NCBI RefSeq assembly: GCF_014633365.1
Contig: NC_068346.1
Span: forward strand, 36,333,191 to 36,397,190
Direction: 5' to 3'
Length of the DNA: 64,000 nt
Origin: Diospyros lotus
Taxonomy: Eukaryota; Streptophyta; Magnoliopsida; Ericales; Ebenaceae
Shown: piece by piece, positions 1 through 18,400 of the stretch
Numbering within the stretch: the first letter of the stretch is position 1
Layout of the letters: every line of letters starts with the position of its first letter
Notes under the pieces: generated by a model
Seen by the model: the letters and a program-made list of their open reading frames with translations, nothing else
Database searches by the model: none
What the model was told of the DNA's origin: nothing
Made by a program: the position numbers and the translations under genes

Positions 1-19
1 AAATAATATTATTTAAAAA

Positions 20-410
20 AAATGAGCACAATTTTAGAGAGATATTTCTTATTGGTAATTGTCTTAGTGGCAACCAAAATAAAATTTGTGTATTTGTATA
101 TGATGTATCAAAGATCAAGCCCATTAAAGACAAAGTCCAAATCTAAGAAGAGAAAGAGATATAAACCTCAAAACTAAAGAGAATATATAATTTTTGAGAG
201 ACTATACAATTCTAAGAAAAAAAATGATAACCTCAAAATTCGAGAGACTGAATAGGTCTTCAGGAGACTATTGATAGTTTCAAGAAGATAAAAAAGTAAC
301 CTTAAAACTTGAGAGACTATCCAGTCTTGGAAAGAAGGTTGACGAGAAAGGTTTCGAGAGACTAAAAGGTCACCTAAAGACCTCATTTTCTCGTGGAAAG
401 CTCCAAGCAA
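20..410. repeat. Diverged direct repeat, copy 1
   Basis: This AT-rich stretch recurs in the same orientation at 1825-2372. Shared landmarks are a 'ggtaattgtctt' motif, 'aaagatcaagcccattaaag' followed by 'aagtccaaatctaagaag', and several 'cgagagact' blocks near the right end. The two copies differ by many substitutions and by an extra block in copy 2. It could be a decayed LTR or another dispersed repeat. No supported gene lies in it; the long minus-strand reading frame here has no recognisable domain. Confidence 0.6.
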
Positions 411-1309
411 AATGTAAATATGATAAAACTCCAACGTTTGAAATTTTTTTGAAAAATTCCATAAAAGATAGGCATTTTTCATAAAAGTTTTAATCTTAGT
501 TAATTTTGGAATATCAATGATAATTATCATCAACTTTCAAACTCATTTATAAATAAGTGAGCTTTTATTCAAAAAATGGATACGTTTTTAATACTAATTT
601 CAATATTATTTGCAAGTCTTTTACAAATTTAATTACTTAAGTATTAGAGTATTTATGTAGGGACATTGATGTGCCATTTGAATATGTTTTGTCTTACAAT
701 ATTCAAAAAGGCTTGATTAAGAATTTTTTGATTATAAATTTATTATTGTGTCACGACGACATTAATATATAAACATAATATTACAACTTCTTAATATTTA
801 TAAATTAAAAAATAATTTAAGTAATTTTATTATAAAAAAAAATAATTGTTATGCAATATGAATTACTTAATAAAAATTCTCTATGAATTACCATTTTCTT
901 AATATCACTTTGAAAGTTAGCATTCTAATTTATTTACTTTGTAAATAGATTATTTTCATAACTTGGACATTAAATCTTATTATTACTAAAATTATTTTGA
1001 TAAAAAGTATATATATTTTATATTACATCAATATAAATATATAACACATTACTATAAAGTGTTGTCAAAAATATTATAACTAAGTATCCAACACATGTAT
1101 TATTAAAGCGTCACAATTCACAACTTAGTGTACCAATAATATTTTCAAAATTGGAGGGAAAAAAAAAAGAAATAAAGAAGAATAAAAGTGCTCCTTAGCT
1201 ACTTGCCAAACAAGTCTTAGACAATTTATTAGGCACACAAAAAATGTTTTTTTTTTTTCAAAATTAATACTATTTGAAAAGAAATTCTCAAACTACTTCT
1301 TAGTGGAGA
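411..1309. other. AT-rich spacer, nothing recognised
   Basis: Strongly AT-rich sequence with poly-A and poly-T runs. I see no coding exons, RNA genes or bounded repeats here. Confidence 0.6.
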
Positions 1310-1715
1310 GTAAGAGTTCAATTTATCCGAACTAACCAAATTTTTTGGTTTGGTTTGATTTTTTTCTTGCATCGATTAAGTTTGATTAATTTTTCTCAAA
1401 AGTTTGATTTTTCGAATTTTTGGTTGAAAGAATCAAACTAATTGAACTGACTGAACTTTAAAATAATATTGTTTGGATATTTATAAAACGACGTCATTTT
1501 TTTTTTTAATTTTGTGTGTTTTCTATCAGTTGTTTTGATTTTCTTCAATTTTTTTTTATGTTTCTTCAGTTTAATCAATTTGATTCAATTTGATTTATAC
1601 GATTTAGGTTTAATTTTTTGATTTAATTTGTCGGTTTGGTTCAGGTTTGCTCATTGATTTGGTTTAATCGGTTAGTGAATTTCAGTTCAGTTTGTCAATC
1701 GTTTGCACACCTCTT
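1310..1715. repeat. 'Ggtttggtt'-rich dispersed repeat
   Basis: The segment is built of degenerate 'ggtttggttt', 'aatttgattcaatttg' and 'cggtttggttcagg' motifs, contains an 'acgacgtcattt' motif and ends in 'gtttgcacacctc'. This style is typical of a common class of non-autonomous plant repeats whose ends read towards 'gcacacc'. A related 'cggttcggtt' block lies at 63490-63715. The element borders are not certain. Confidence 0.4.
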
Positions 1716-1824
1716 CCCTATTAATTCTCCCAATTTATTTATCAAAATACTATTGATTCTTGAGAATTTTGGATATACTTTATAAATTTTCTTTTTAAAT
1801 AGTATTAGTTTAAAAAAAGAAAAA

Positions 1825-2372
1825 AAATGAAGCACAAGTCTAGAAAGATGGTTATGATTGGTAATTGTCTTTGTGATCACACAAAATAAACTTTATATAT
1901 TTATAATAAAATTGTTATGTTGTCTGCGTCAAACAATATAATAATTGTTCGATGAGAGTAATTTGAGAGAAGAGGCATGAGCTTCGTGGGGTGATACAGC
2001 CCACACACCCTTTTGCTAGCCCGCGATGTGAGTAATGTATCAACCCTCAATGATTCAAAGATCAAGTCCATTAAAGGCGAAGTCTAAATCTAAGAAGAAG
2101 TATAGGTATACATATTAAAATTTGAAAAATTATATAATCTTTAAGAGATAACCTTTAAAATTGAAAGAGAGTAAATAAATCTTTAAAAGATTGGCGACAA
2201 TTTTAAGAAGAGAAAAGAAGTAAATCTCAAAACTTAAAAAATTATTATTTTTCGAGAGACGTCTTCACTTTCGAAAAAAAAGACTAACGAAAAAGGTTTC
2301 GAGAGACTAAAAAAACTAACGAGAAAGGTTTTGAGAGACTAGAAGATCAGCTAGAGTTCTCTCTCGACCTAT
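1825..2372. repeat. Diverged direct repeat, copy 2, with a GC-richer insert
   Basis: Second copy of the repeat at 20-410, in direct orientation. Relative to copy 1 it carries about 120 extra bases at roughly 1918-2040 that are clearly less AT-rich ('cgtggggtgatacagccc', 'gctagcccgcgatgtgag'). The insert has no identified origin. The copy stops about 100 bases before the 5' region of the COPD gene. Confidence 0.6.
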
Positions 2373-2479
2373 TTGGTGATAATGCACAATTTTATCAAAC
2401 AAAGATTATAAATAAAAACAAAAATTAAGCACTATCACTGCCCTTGGCAAATTTACCAAAGGATTTCTCCTACCTTGGT

Positions 2480-2994
2480 CTGTTGGCTAGTTCGACGTTG
2501 TGAAAGAAACGGCGGCGGACTGGCTGTGGCCTGCAAAGTAGAGTAATCGATCTCCCAGTTCCCTCCACTGCCCTCTTCGGATCTGTCTCTGTTTCTTAGA
2601 TCTCATCTCAGGTACGATCCTGATTCATGCGCCGATTCGAATTGTTAACACACACACACGCTCTCTTATCTCTGGGGAATTCTCAATAGACTTGAAGCTT
2701 TTTACAGATCTAGGGTTTACTTAATCCCGGATCTAGGGTTTTCGATTCCGCTTAGCGTTTAGAAATTGTGATTGTGGTTGGTCTTGCCATGAGACTCGAT
2801 CAATTATCCTCACTGCTTTTTAAAATCAGCTTCAATTCTTGTCTTCGTTACTTGGACTGACTTATTCATGTATTCATACATCTAGTACGAATGGGTAATT
2901 TTATTTATTAACTTGTCTTGATTGTCTGGGTGCAAGGTACTGCTTGGGTTGCGGCTGCGTCTTCAGTGAGCGTCCCCCTGCGTTTTGGTTAAAA

Positions 2995-2997
<3 letters not shown>
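2480..2997 (+). promoter_or_regulatory. 5' leader region of COPD
   Basis: A GC-richer leader begins near 2480. A probable non-coding first exon ends at a donor near 2611 ('catctcag|gtacgatcc'). A second leader exon reaches the initiator ATG at 2995-2997, which is followed at once by a GT donor ('aaaaatg|gtatct'). A possible acceptor for this exon is 'cttcag' near 2966. The transcription start was not determined. Confidence 0.55.
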
Positions 2998-8193
<5,196 letters not shown>

Positions 8194-8400
8194 GGCCTGA
8201 GGCCTGTAAAACCATGCAAAAGGCAAATTGGCCACAAATGTTTGTAATTGTAGTACATTGCCAAAGACTTTTCTTGTCCATTTTATGGTTCTGATATACT
8301 CTCTTGTTTCATGTCAAACTTTTGGATGAAGTGGCAGTATTTCTTTTCCATTCGTTGCTCACAGGCGAAAATATTGGCACTGTTGGTGGTTGTTAATGGG
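8194..8400 (+). other. COPD 3' flank
   Basis: Sequence between the COPD stop codon and the rRNA-like segment, presumably 3'UTR. No clear polyadenylation signal was picked out. Confidence 0.5.
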
Positions 8401-8414
8401 CCTCTGATCCGTCT

Positions 8415-8795
8415 AGACCACGGGCTAACACTCGTCGTTTATGGCATGGACTACCAGGGTATCTAATTCTATTCGCTCCCCATGCTTTTGATCTCCAGTA
8501 TCAGTAGGGACCCAAAGAATTGTCTTCATTTTTGGCATTCCTCTGTAGATCTTCAGATTTCACCCTTACACCAAATTTCATACACTCTCTCAAAGTGAAT
8601 TGGTTTTAAGAGCATCTTGCCAATTTTTGGTGACTTTCACTTTTAACCCGGTTCACCCTCTACGTGTCTTTTTCGCCTAGTCATTCCAAAGAACACTTGT
8701 CCCCAGTCTTACTGCCACTGCTGGCACGGAGTTAGATGGGGCTTTTTTCTCAGAGTCCTGTCATCATTGTGCACTCAATGAAAGAGCTTTACAAG
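8415..8795 (-). pseudogene. Small-subunit (16S-type) rRNA fragment, probable mitochondrial insertion (NUMT)
   Basis: The + strand reads as the reverse complement of a bacterial-type small-subunit rRNA. 'gactaccagggtatctaat' at 8449-8467 is the universal site near E. coli position 800. 'tgctggcacggagttag' at 8719-8735 is the universal site near position 520. They are in the right order and 274 bases apart, against about 287 in the intact molecule. 'tgaaagagctttacaa' at about 8779-8794 extends the match further. The sequence between is collinear but decayed, mostly by C-to-T and G-to-A changes. The 'accaggg' and 'attccaaagaac' forms fit mitochondrial rrn18 or alpha-proteobacterial rRNA better than plastid rrn16 (which has 'actactgggg'). 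It is non-functional and lies about 200 bases after the COPD stop. Confidence 0.82.
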
Positions 8796-8799
8796 CGAC

Positions 8800-9310
8800 A
8801 GCGTCCTCCTTTTTGGCTGATCATCCAAAAAACCCAGCATCAAAACCTCTTAGAACTAATAACAGGCTCTACTCCAGAACTATGCCTTGTCCTGGAAATG
8901 AATTGTTCAGACTATATGCTGAATCTTTAAATGTCATGAAAGCTTTCGGAGTGAGGAGTTACCGACGTAAGTGTAAGTGATGTTACCATTACCAACAATC
9001 ACCTGAGAGCATGCTGGGACCGCCGGAGGCATTTGAAGGAGAGTCGGTTCGTGGCACCAGGTGTCTGTTGGAGCCGGTGGGGGCGATAGTGTAGATTGCA
9101 GTTCATGGCCATCCCTTTTCTTATTCCTAGTGTGTTGTAACCTGTAAGAACTCAAATCTCCAATTCTGATTTTCGAAGCAAGATTGGCTTATTAATTAAT
9201 TATAGGGGTTAGAACTAAAGTTTTAAGGAAGATGGGGCTCGAGTTGCTTATACCATGCCAGAGGTGATGCGCATGCACTGTGCATGATAACCATCAACAA
9301 AATGAAATGA
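8800..9310. other. Intergenic, nothing recognised
   Basis: Moderately GC-balanced sequence between the rRNA fragment and a MITE. Short reading frames on both strands show no known domain. It may be COPD 3' flank. Confidence 0.5.
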
Positions 9311-9317
9311 TTTGTAG

Positions 9318-9795
9318 CCACGCCCATATTTTTGGTCCTTTTCTTTTGTGTTTTTTTCGTGTGGCCATCTCATATTTTTATTACTTTAATTATATATTTA
9401 AATTTATATTTTTAAATCAATTTAACTTTTGTATTTTAAATTTTTTTTATGTGCCAACCTAACATTTTCCATTGTTTCAATTATGTTCATGTACATGTAT
9501 TTTTAAGTTAATTTAATTTTTATATTTTGACATGTAAAATAAAAAAAATAAATTATCTCATCTTACTTTATTTTATTTTTTTTATACATATTAAAAGACA
9601 TAACTAAATTAACTTTAAAATGCAGGTACAAAAATTTAATCAAAACAATAAAAAATTCGAATTGTCAGATGAAAAAAAGATCAAAATATAAAAATTAAAT
9701 TAATTTAAAAATATATGAACAATAATAGAATTAAAATAACAAAAAATTCGAATAACACAAAAAAAAACATAATAATAGAGAGGCAAAAACATGAA
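9318..9795. mobile_element. AT-rich inverted-repeat MITE-like element
   Basis: The halves are near-complementary. 'tttttaaatcaatttaa' on the left matches 'aaattaatttaaaaatata' on the right, and 'aatttttatattttgac' has its complement 'caaaatataaaaatt'. No coding capacity. A related element lies at 49265-49625; both sit shortly downstream of a gene's 3' end. The termini and target duplication could not be fixed. Confidence 0.5.
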
Positions 9796-11020
9796 TTTAC
9801 CCAATGAATTGCAGTGGAGTGGCCGTTTGATATCACAAACATTCTGGTTTAGACGTCATTTTTCTATTAATGGTCTTATTATGTTAATTCATCTGGGCAG
9901 GATAATACACTACTGTTGCAAAGTATGTATAGTTTAGAAACCATAAAAATGCTGTATATTAACTGAAGAAACGTTCGTATCACCTTCCATGTTAGAATTA
10001 GCTAGGCAGGCTGTACTGTCATCAATCAGATTTCAAACCTTTCTCTGCCTCCAGAATCACACATTGGGGAGTTTAAGTTTCTCTTCCTTTGAGCAGTAAC
10101 CTAAACACACTAATATATAGTGCAATATCCATAAATGAGATTCTACCTGCTTAGAGTCAGAGGTTAGCGGATAGAACAATAAGGTCAGGATAATTGGCCA
10201 AACAACTTGGAACAAAATGCTAGTCTAGGTGCAAAATATGTTCTATATCCACATGCCATTTCATCCTGCAGTTTACTCTAGCAAACGATATTTAGATTCA
10301 GACAAAGCATCTTCAACCCTCTGTTTAAACAACTATCATATTCATATTGAAATTTTACGACTGAAAAAGGCACCAAAGGATCACTACAAAGTACAACACT
10401 GATGCCATGGCTGGAAAGGACATCGACTCAGCATCAACGCCTTTCACCAGAAACCTGCAAACAAAATAATGAAGCAAGGAAGGTGGAATTATAATCCATA
10501 AGAGATTTAAGTAAACCTAATTTGGTGCAAGTGTTGCTAAGACGTGGGAAGCCCAGGAGCATTGGTCCTGCAACAGGTGTCTATAATGTCAACTGTATTG
10601 TTCATGATCCAATGACACCTCGGAACTTGGCTCCAAGATAAATGTCAAAATCCACACGTCAGAAAAAACAAAGCTGGAAGTATTGCATGCAAAAGGGGTG
10701 CTTTGGAATACAATGAAACAGAAAATCCAGTAGTATGGTCTCTTCTCCGAGTACTTTAGAGCAACCATACAAATGAAGTATTGTGAATTAAAACAACAAT
10801 AAGATACAAATTTTACCTTGTAGTTGCAGGTACTTGTATCATGCTTCTTTTCTCTTCACAGTATGGCTCTGCAACTCATATATTACATAACTGACGGTTG
10901 CAAGATATGCACAATATAGAACAACACTAATAACACATTAACAATGGAAAGTGACTTCATTAACCTGATGAGATGGAATGCTCAATAAAATGACGACGAA
11001 TGTGCTTGCAGCTGTGTTGT
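9796..11020 (-). other. Probable 3'UTR and 3' flank of the bromodomain gene
   Basis: Left of the stop codon at 11021 the transcript appears to continue to a donor-like 'cag|gttaat' (minus strand) near 10967. Further possible exon borders lie near 10815 and 10455. This suggests a spliced 3'UTR, but the exons cannot be defined without transcripts. No coding region was recognised. Confidence 0.4.
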
Positions 11021-14000
11021 TCACTCAGAGCTGCTGGAGACATCTACAACCTATAGAGACCAAAAAGGATTGATTGATTATGTTTTAACACAAAAAGGAT
11101 CACTTCAAACTAAATGCACCCAAATATGAATTATCACCTCTCTAACATGCGAAGGTTCAGATGGTGAACCATGCTTGCCGGGGAAATTCCTCAGCATATT
11201 CGACATCATTGACATCATATCAGCCATTTGGGTTGCCATCTGCCTGTATGTCTGCTCCATGGCCATTATTTTTTCCATCATATCCTGTACATTTTCATTA
11301 CCTTCGGATACACTTCTCATGGCTCCAGCAGGGAGAGGTTTTGGACTCCCCATAGAAGTGGGAGAGGGACCCAATCCAAAAGTCTGCATATGGCCAGGTG
11401 GTCCATCAGTTTCCATGACCTGAGAAAAGACATCATCTTCACCAGAACCATTTTGGGTGGTCTCCTGCTGTGGAGCTGCTTGTTCATGAAGTTGTGACTG
11501 CAAGAATGAAACGTGGTATTCAAATTTTACTATTAGTCAAATAAACTGACTACTGATACAAAATAAAGAAAATCAACACCTAAAGGAAATCATACAATTC
11601 TTAAGTATCAGAATGTGCATGAATTTACCTGCTCCTCACGTATTTTAGCAGAACTCATTCTCCCTCTAATGTGAGTTATCTTCTGATTTGCACGACTAGC
11701 CTTATTTGCAATACTCCGGTCCTATGATGCGGCATATGCATACACATCATGTTTTCATCTTCCATTAAAAGATAAGGCAAGACTCAAATATATTATCGAC
11801 TAGACTAGATTGGCATGCATAATCATATCTCGCACCCATTTTTACCTTTGCCGCTCTGGAGTTCCAAAATGAAACCAGGATCTGCCACTGACCCGGAAGG
11901 ACCCTCTCATCACAGTCTGCCAGCCTTTCCTCATCAGTCTCATGAGTATTGTAATGGTACATCTTTAAATGAGCCTTCCAGTCCTTCCATTTTTTTCCAA
12001 GAGACTTCAAGACCCAACGTCTACTTTTTGGATCTATTTCAAATTTAGCCTGCATCATGCATACAACATGCTATCACTTGACATAAAAAAATATAAAACC
12101 CAATGAAAACCTCTCTGATACCTGAACTTGCTGCCACATCATCTCTTTGTTTTCATCTGGCAATGCTCGCCAATCAACATAATTAAGGGGCGCAATATGT
12201 CCATTTCGTGCTATGGTGCCGAGAAAGTTGGTGAGTTTAGGTACCCCAACACCAATAGGTTGGCCAAGCTCATTGGTGGCAACGGATACCTTACCTTCCC
12301 TATTCCATATCTTGAGGCACCGAGTTGGGCCACGAGTATTCTTCTTGATGTTGCTAGAACCTATCCAAAAATAAAGACAAAGAATAGATATGTAAAAAAA
12401 ATATAGGTTAAAAGGCATAAAATCTAGTCATATCCACACAAAAATGATAAAACTGACAGAAAATACCTGCACTTCCCATATATGTGCCAATCTGTGGATG
12501 GGAAGGCTGGGGCTGGCTAGAGCTCAGCTGGAACTGGTAAGTCCCCTGCTCAGGCTGATGTGACAGGCTATTGCTCCCCAAAAGCTGCAACTTCTGGCTA
12601 GGTGTTGCATGGTCCTGCTGCTCATGGTTGGCATAGTCAGTCATAGGACCCACTGGACACCTAGACTCACGTATATTGCTCATCATCACAGACTCCTCTG
12701 GAGGTGCTGAGCACAAATTACCCCCATAAAAGAGACAGCTATTAGAAAAATAGTAGCGTATCTGAAAGGATTAGGTAGAAGAATTAAGAAAACATTCCAC
12801 CATGAATGATTCATTGATCTGTGAGACTTATATACAGAAAACTCCTAACAACCTGCTAAAAATTCTCCTAATTATTCTCCTATTTTATAGGAGTAGATTA
12901 CAACACTTTAGCTATCTAATTTATGGATTTAGATTAGCAAGAATTTGAATAATTCAAGACTGATTTATCCTTATTCTTTCTTATCTTTTAGTTTGGATTT
13001 TTCTCGTATTGATCTGCACTACTGTGTCATTCATTCTTCCTTATCTTCTTCCAACACTCCTCCTCAAGCTGGTGAATAGATGTCAATCATTCCCAGCTTG
13101 CCTCTAAGTGATTCAAAACCTTATTTTTGCATTGCTTTAGTCAAGATATCTGCCTCTTGATCTTCAATAGGAATATAAGTGAGTCATATGTCTCATTTTT
13201 CCATCTCTTGCTCGACAAAGTGCCTATCAACTCTGACATGCTTCATTCGGCCATGTTGTACTAGATTATTTACAATGCTGATAGCTGATTTGCTATCACT
13301 GTCGAGTAGTTTAGGAGAGGATATAGGCATAGACAGATCTTTCATCAATCTCTCTACCTATATTATCTCACAAATCCCTTGAGCAATGGCTCGATACTCA
13401 TCTTTTGCACTGCTACGAACAACAACTTGTTGTTTCTTGCTTCTCCATGTCACTAGGTTTCCCCACAGCTTGGTACAATACCCTAATGTTGATCTACTAT
13501 CCTCAATAGAACATGCCCAATCTGAATCCACATAGCCACTTATTCCTCTATCCCGATTTTTCTTGAATAACAATCCCTTTCCAGGTATTCCTTTGAGATA
13601 CTTGAGGATATGATAAGCTGCTTCAAGATGTCTTTTAGTTGGTAAATGCATAAATTGGCTGATAATGCTTATAGCATATGCAATATCCGGCCTTGCGTGA
13701 GATAGGTAGATGAGCTTCCTTACTAAGTTGAAATCTTCCTTTGTCAACCTGATATTCTTCTTTCTCGTCTTTATTCTTCCAATTGGGCTCTAGGGGAGTA
13801 CTTGCTGGTTTACACCCTAGTTTGCCTGCAGAGCCGGTTCAACCAATTTGGGGGCCTTAGGTGAAAAAATTTGTTGAGGCCTTCTCAAGAGTATTAATTT
13901 TTTTTTGTAAAACAATAAATAATATGTTTTTTTACAAGAAAATTTCATCATATCATTAAATTAAAAAAGGGAAAAAAAAACTGAAGTTCAATCAACTACA

Positions 14001-15418
14001 AAATACGATAATCTCTTAACGATAGTGAATTTTCAACTAAAATATAATGTCTCAAAAATCAAAAGAAACCAAACAACCTACTACAATAAACAAAGAAAAA
14101 ACAAAACTAATTTTTTCTTGAAACTCTTAAAGTTTGTGCAAGTTGAGCAAAAAACTATACATTCCAAATTTTTCTATAGAAGGAAACAAAACAAAGTATT
14201 AAACTGATAGTATTAAAAATATGAAGTTCACCAATAATGAGCAAATTTTCATTTCACAAACATGTATTGAACTATGTTTAATTTTATGTAAAATCAATTT
14301 TTCTTGTCTTTTGAGATGCAAAATTATTGATTAAATCTCCATAATCAAGTTTATCCAATAAATGATATTCAATAGATAGTAGTCATTTACCTACTTGGAC
14401 CTAGAAACATGCAATGATCCAAGTTGAAGAACACATAGACTTGAGCCAGAGAAAGAGAAGTGGGAAAAATTGGGAAGGGAAAAGTGGGTTTAATGGGCAC
14501 AGACAACGGTAAAAAAATTGGGAAGAGGATGGGGAAGACAAAAGGTTAGATTGTATTTTGTATTTAATTTTTTCAATAAAATATTTATTATTAAAAAATA
14601 AAATATATATATATTACACATTTTTGAAATTTTGGGGCCTTCCTAATTTGGGGGCCTTAGGCGGCAGCCTATGTCATTTCACTATTGAGCCAACTCTACT
14701 TGCTTGTTTCTCTTAGCAAATCTAAGATATATTTCCTTTGAGATATGAAGATACCTTCCTTGCTTCTAGTCACTTCCAATCCAAGGGAGTATCTTAATTC
14801 TCCTAATACTGTTACCTCGAATGCTTCCCTCAGCTGATGCTTTAATTTTCCAATCTCTTGGTTGTTGTCTCTCGTGATGATAATATCATCTACATAGACT
14901 ATCAAAATTGTTCTTCTTCCATCACTTTCAATCTTTGTGAAAAGAGTGTGATATGTATGCTCTTGCTTGTATCCAAGCTGGTGCACTAGGAGATTGTTTA
15001 AGACCATACAATGATTTCTTTAGCTTGCATACCTTCCCTTTTGTGTCATTTTCCTCAAAACCAGGTGATATTCTCATATAAATTTCTTCTTCTAGCTCAC
15101 CATTCAAGAAATCATTTTTGATATCCAATTGATGCAGTCTCCAATCTAGATTTATTGCCAAGGATTATAATACCCGAATGGAATTTAGTTTAGCCACTAG
15201 AGCAAATGCTTCATGCCTGCACTATCAGCCATGGCAAAAATTGCACAAGAAACAGATTTTGGTGGCCTAGGATGAGCTCTGATACCAATTTATCAAGGAC
15301 CTGGATCTGATAATGTGAATTCTCAACCAATGGTGAGAATTAGGGCAAAAAGTGGCAAGAATTAAGGCAGAAAGGAGAATTTGAGAAGAAAATTAAGAGG
15401 GAGAGAAGAACAGAAAGT

Positions 15419-15471
<53 letters not shown>

Positions 15472-18400
15472 GAGAATTTCGTGAGAGAAAGATCAAGAGA
15501 GGGAATTGGAAAGAGAATTGATAAACTGAAATTTTAGTAATTCATTGAATGCCTCCAAACAGATTTATTAGCTTTATATATAGCTAATCAATCAACTGCT
15601 ACAATTCAGTTACAAGTTGTAACTGCTCTCTACAGAATTAATATGCTACAGTTGATATGCAAATCAAATTGCCACATCCTACTGATAGGAACCAGACAGC
15701 AAGCAATGAACCACAAGTTGTCATCAACCCCCAAAGGATCAAGGCACACATGGTTCGCAGTACATGCCCCCAGCAAGTGATCCCTTAAATTGCTTTAGGA
15801 AGGCACTTGACAAGCTAAGTGAGGCCAACTATGTAACCGAAACCCCTACAAGGAACAAGACCTGTCAATGAGTACAAGCCACACATGATATCACTGCCTG
15901 CATAACCAAGCTTTAAGCATAGAGCATTCGAATCCCACAAGCAAGCACATGTCCAAGGTTCACTTGTCTTAGCCAAGCTACATGGTTGCTAGGACGAGGC
16001 CGAACCCAGCAGATGCCCCTTTTATGGCACACGACAAGCAAGATAGCACCCCAATAGCCCTCTTTGTCCCTAGCATAAGTGTTATTGTCAGCACACTTGT
16101 GGCCTACTGCCAATGCACACTGGAGCCTCTGCCTATGTGGCATTACCCAATGCCAACCTTCCTAGCCACCAATGGCATTGACCACCAGCTCCAAGCACAA
16201 AAAGGGAACTATGAGACCCTCATGCTAACAGAAGCACCTCAAACCACCATCACCAAAGAGGAGTTAACTTAGCACTAGGACCACGCTTCATGCAAGGGGA
16301 AGGTGGGGTCAATTCTAGCATTTTGAGTCATATTCAATGTAACAACTTGAAACATTGCCATGATCCAATAATCATAATGGCTCCAGAAAAAATTCACCTG
16401 AACTTTGAATTCAATTTTGTCAATTGCATTGGACTTCTTACGATGTATACTTTATCCAATACTAGAAAAAAAATACTTGGGTCACCTTAAGCATGTGATC
16501 TTGACTTCTGTTACCAAGCCCGCCACATGCATGGCATGACTACCCATGCTGGCCAACATGCAACCAAACTCCACTTCCTTACCTCATATGGGTCGTCAAG
16601 ACAACCAGTCTCTGACACCCTGCTTACTATAAGGCAGCCGCAACACAAATGAGATTCTAGATGCAATAGGATTGCTACGTGCTGGTCAAACTGGAGATGC
16701 AGCAATTATCTAAGGCTTAATAATCAAGAACAGTTTGTTTTATGGATTGGATTTAAGGAATTTAAAATTAGTTTTATGGATCAAAACAGTTAGTTTTCTG
16801 GATCAAATTTGGAGCCATTCCATCTTCTAGTAGCTACACAGCGTAAAATTAAGGGTTTTGATTAAATTAGAAGAATCCCAACATATTCTTCATTTTATCC
16901 TATACAGTGTGCAGTTCGATAATTGCTAAAATACATCACACTTTGAAGTGTCTTTCTAAACTGTAGCACAAATTCATGGCAAATCATATTATGCAATACA
17001 GTTTCTGACTTGAGCAAGATTAAGAGTTACCAACCAAATTGACCTAGATGAACCTATAGCATAACATACCTGTACTAGCAAAACTCTTTCCAACATGTGG
17101 CTGGGGAAGCTGTGGCTCAACAAACTTTGGCCGGAATAGACATGGTCTCCGCGCAGTCTGAGGTGCCTGGAGGTAACTTGAGGCCTGATGCTGATGAAGC
17201 TGTGGTTGATTCACGCCAGACCTGACTGGGTTCAGGTGGGGTGGGTAGTCAAGCATAAAACAGGTTGGACACCCATGCTTGCTATAAGTATGCCCTCCCA
17301 TAGCCTCTGCAGAAGCAAGTATGAATATCTTCCTTGGAAGTAAAAAAGAAAAACAGCATCGGACTATAGATAAACAAGCACACAGCCCGAAACCAGCAGC
17401 ATATGCGATGATTTGTTCAATTGTATATAGGGGAATGCATAACTGACCCCACATAGTGGGATGAAGACTTGGTATGTTGTTTATATACACTATATAGGGG
17501 AATGCATCAATGATTTTCATTGATGGGCACTAGCAGATTCACTAGTGACTTATTTTTCATGGCGTACAAAGCCAAGCCAGCTTCTAAAGGTCAACTATGC
17601 TTGTTAATTAATCCAACTGAGACATCGAGGAATGTTCAAGTCTTCAGCATGTCCTGTTCTGCTGCACAAGACAACAGCTGGCAATAATTAAACCTTACCT
17701 TGAAAAGGTAGGCAATAGACTAAGTCCTATGAGTCTATGACATCCATAGGGCCACTGAAAAGCAGGGAATGGGCTCAATTCCATTTTTTATGCTCTAAAA
17801 GGTGATAGAGAACTTCAAGAATGCTCTAGAAGCTTGTCTTGCTAACATCCTTATTTAGAAGCAGCACAGAACTAACGCATAAATAGAAAGCACAGGATGT
17901 TTTTTGGGTGATTTAGGAGGCAATCCCTAATTTATGCCAAGGAAAGGAAGCAAGGGCAACCTGTAAAGCTCAAAAATCAATAATAACACCTATGGAGTGT
18001 ATGGTAGGGTGAGTGCTTGATGTTTGCTTAGGTGGAAGAGCATTAATTAAGCTTTGCAACATTTGGTGTAGCATGCCAAAAATGGAGGATACTCATACAT
18101 GATACACCCCTAGGTTAGCAAGAAGAAAGAAACGCACTAAGGCAAGATATCAGTCATTTTCTCATGATAATATAATACCTGCAATGGTAAAATAAGTTGT
18201 AACCCGAGGAAGGCGAGGCTGAGATTGCCCAGAGCTTGTCTGGCATTGATAAGATCCCTGTTGGGTCTGACAGGGCTGGCTGCAGTTTAGTGATGGCTGA
18301 TGCTGATGAAGTTGTGATTGGCTCAGGCCGGTCAACCCATGGCCACGTTGGTTCCATTTTGCAGCCTCAGTATGACTTAAGTGCAAATCTCCTTCAGAAA

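Noticed and set aside
8415..8795. Functional rRNA gene or bacterial contamination
   Set aside because: The segment is too decayed and truncated to be functional, and it is embedded in plant sequence behind COPD.
11161..11497. Plus-strand frames opposite the C-terminal exon of the bromodomain gene
   Set aside because: Antisense shadows; the minus strand has the coherent domain and phases.
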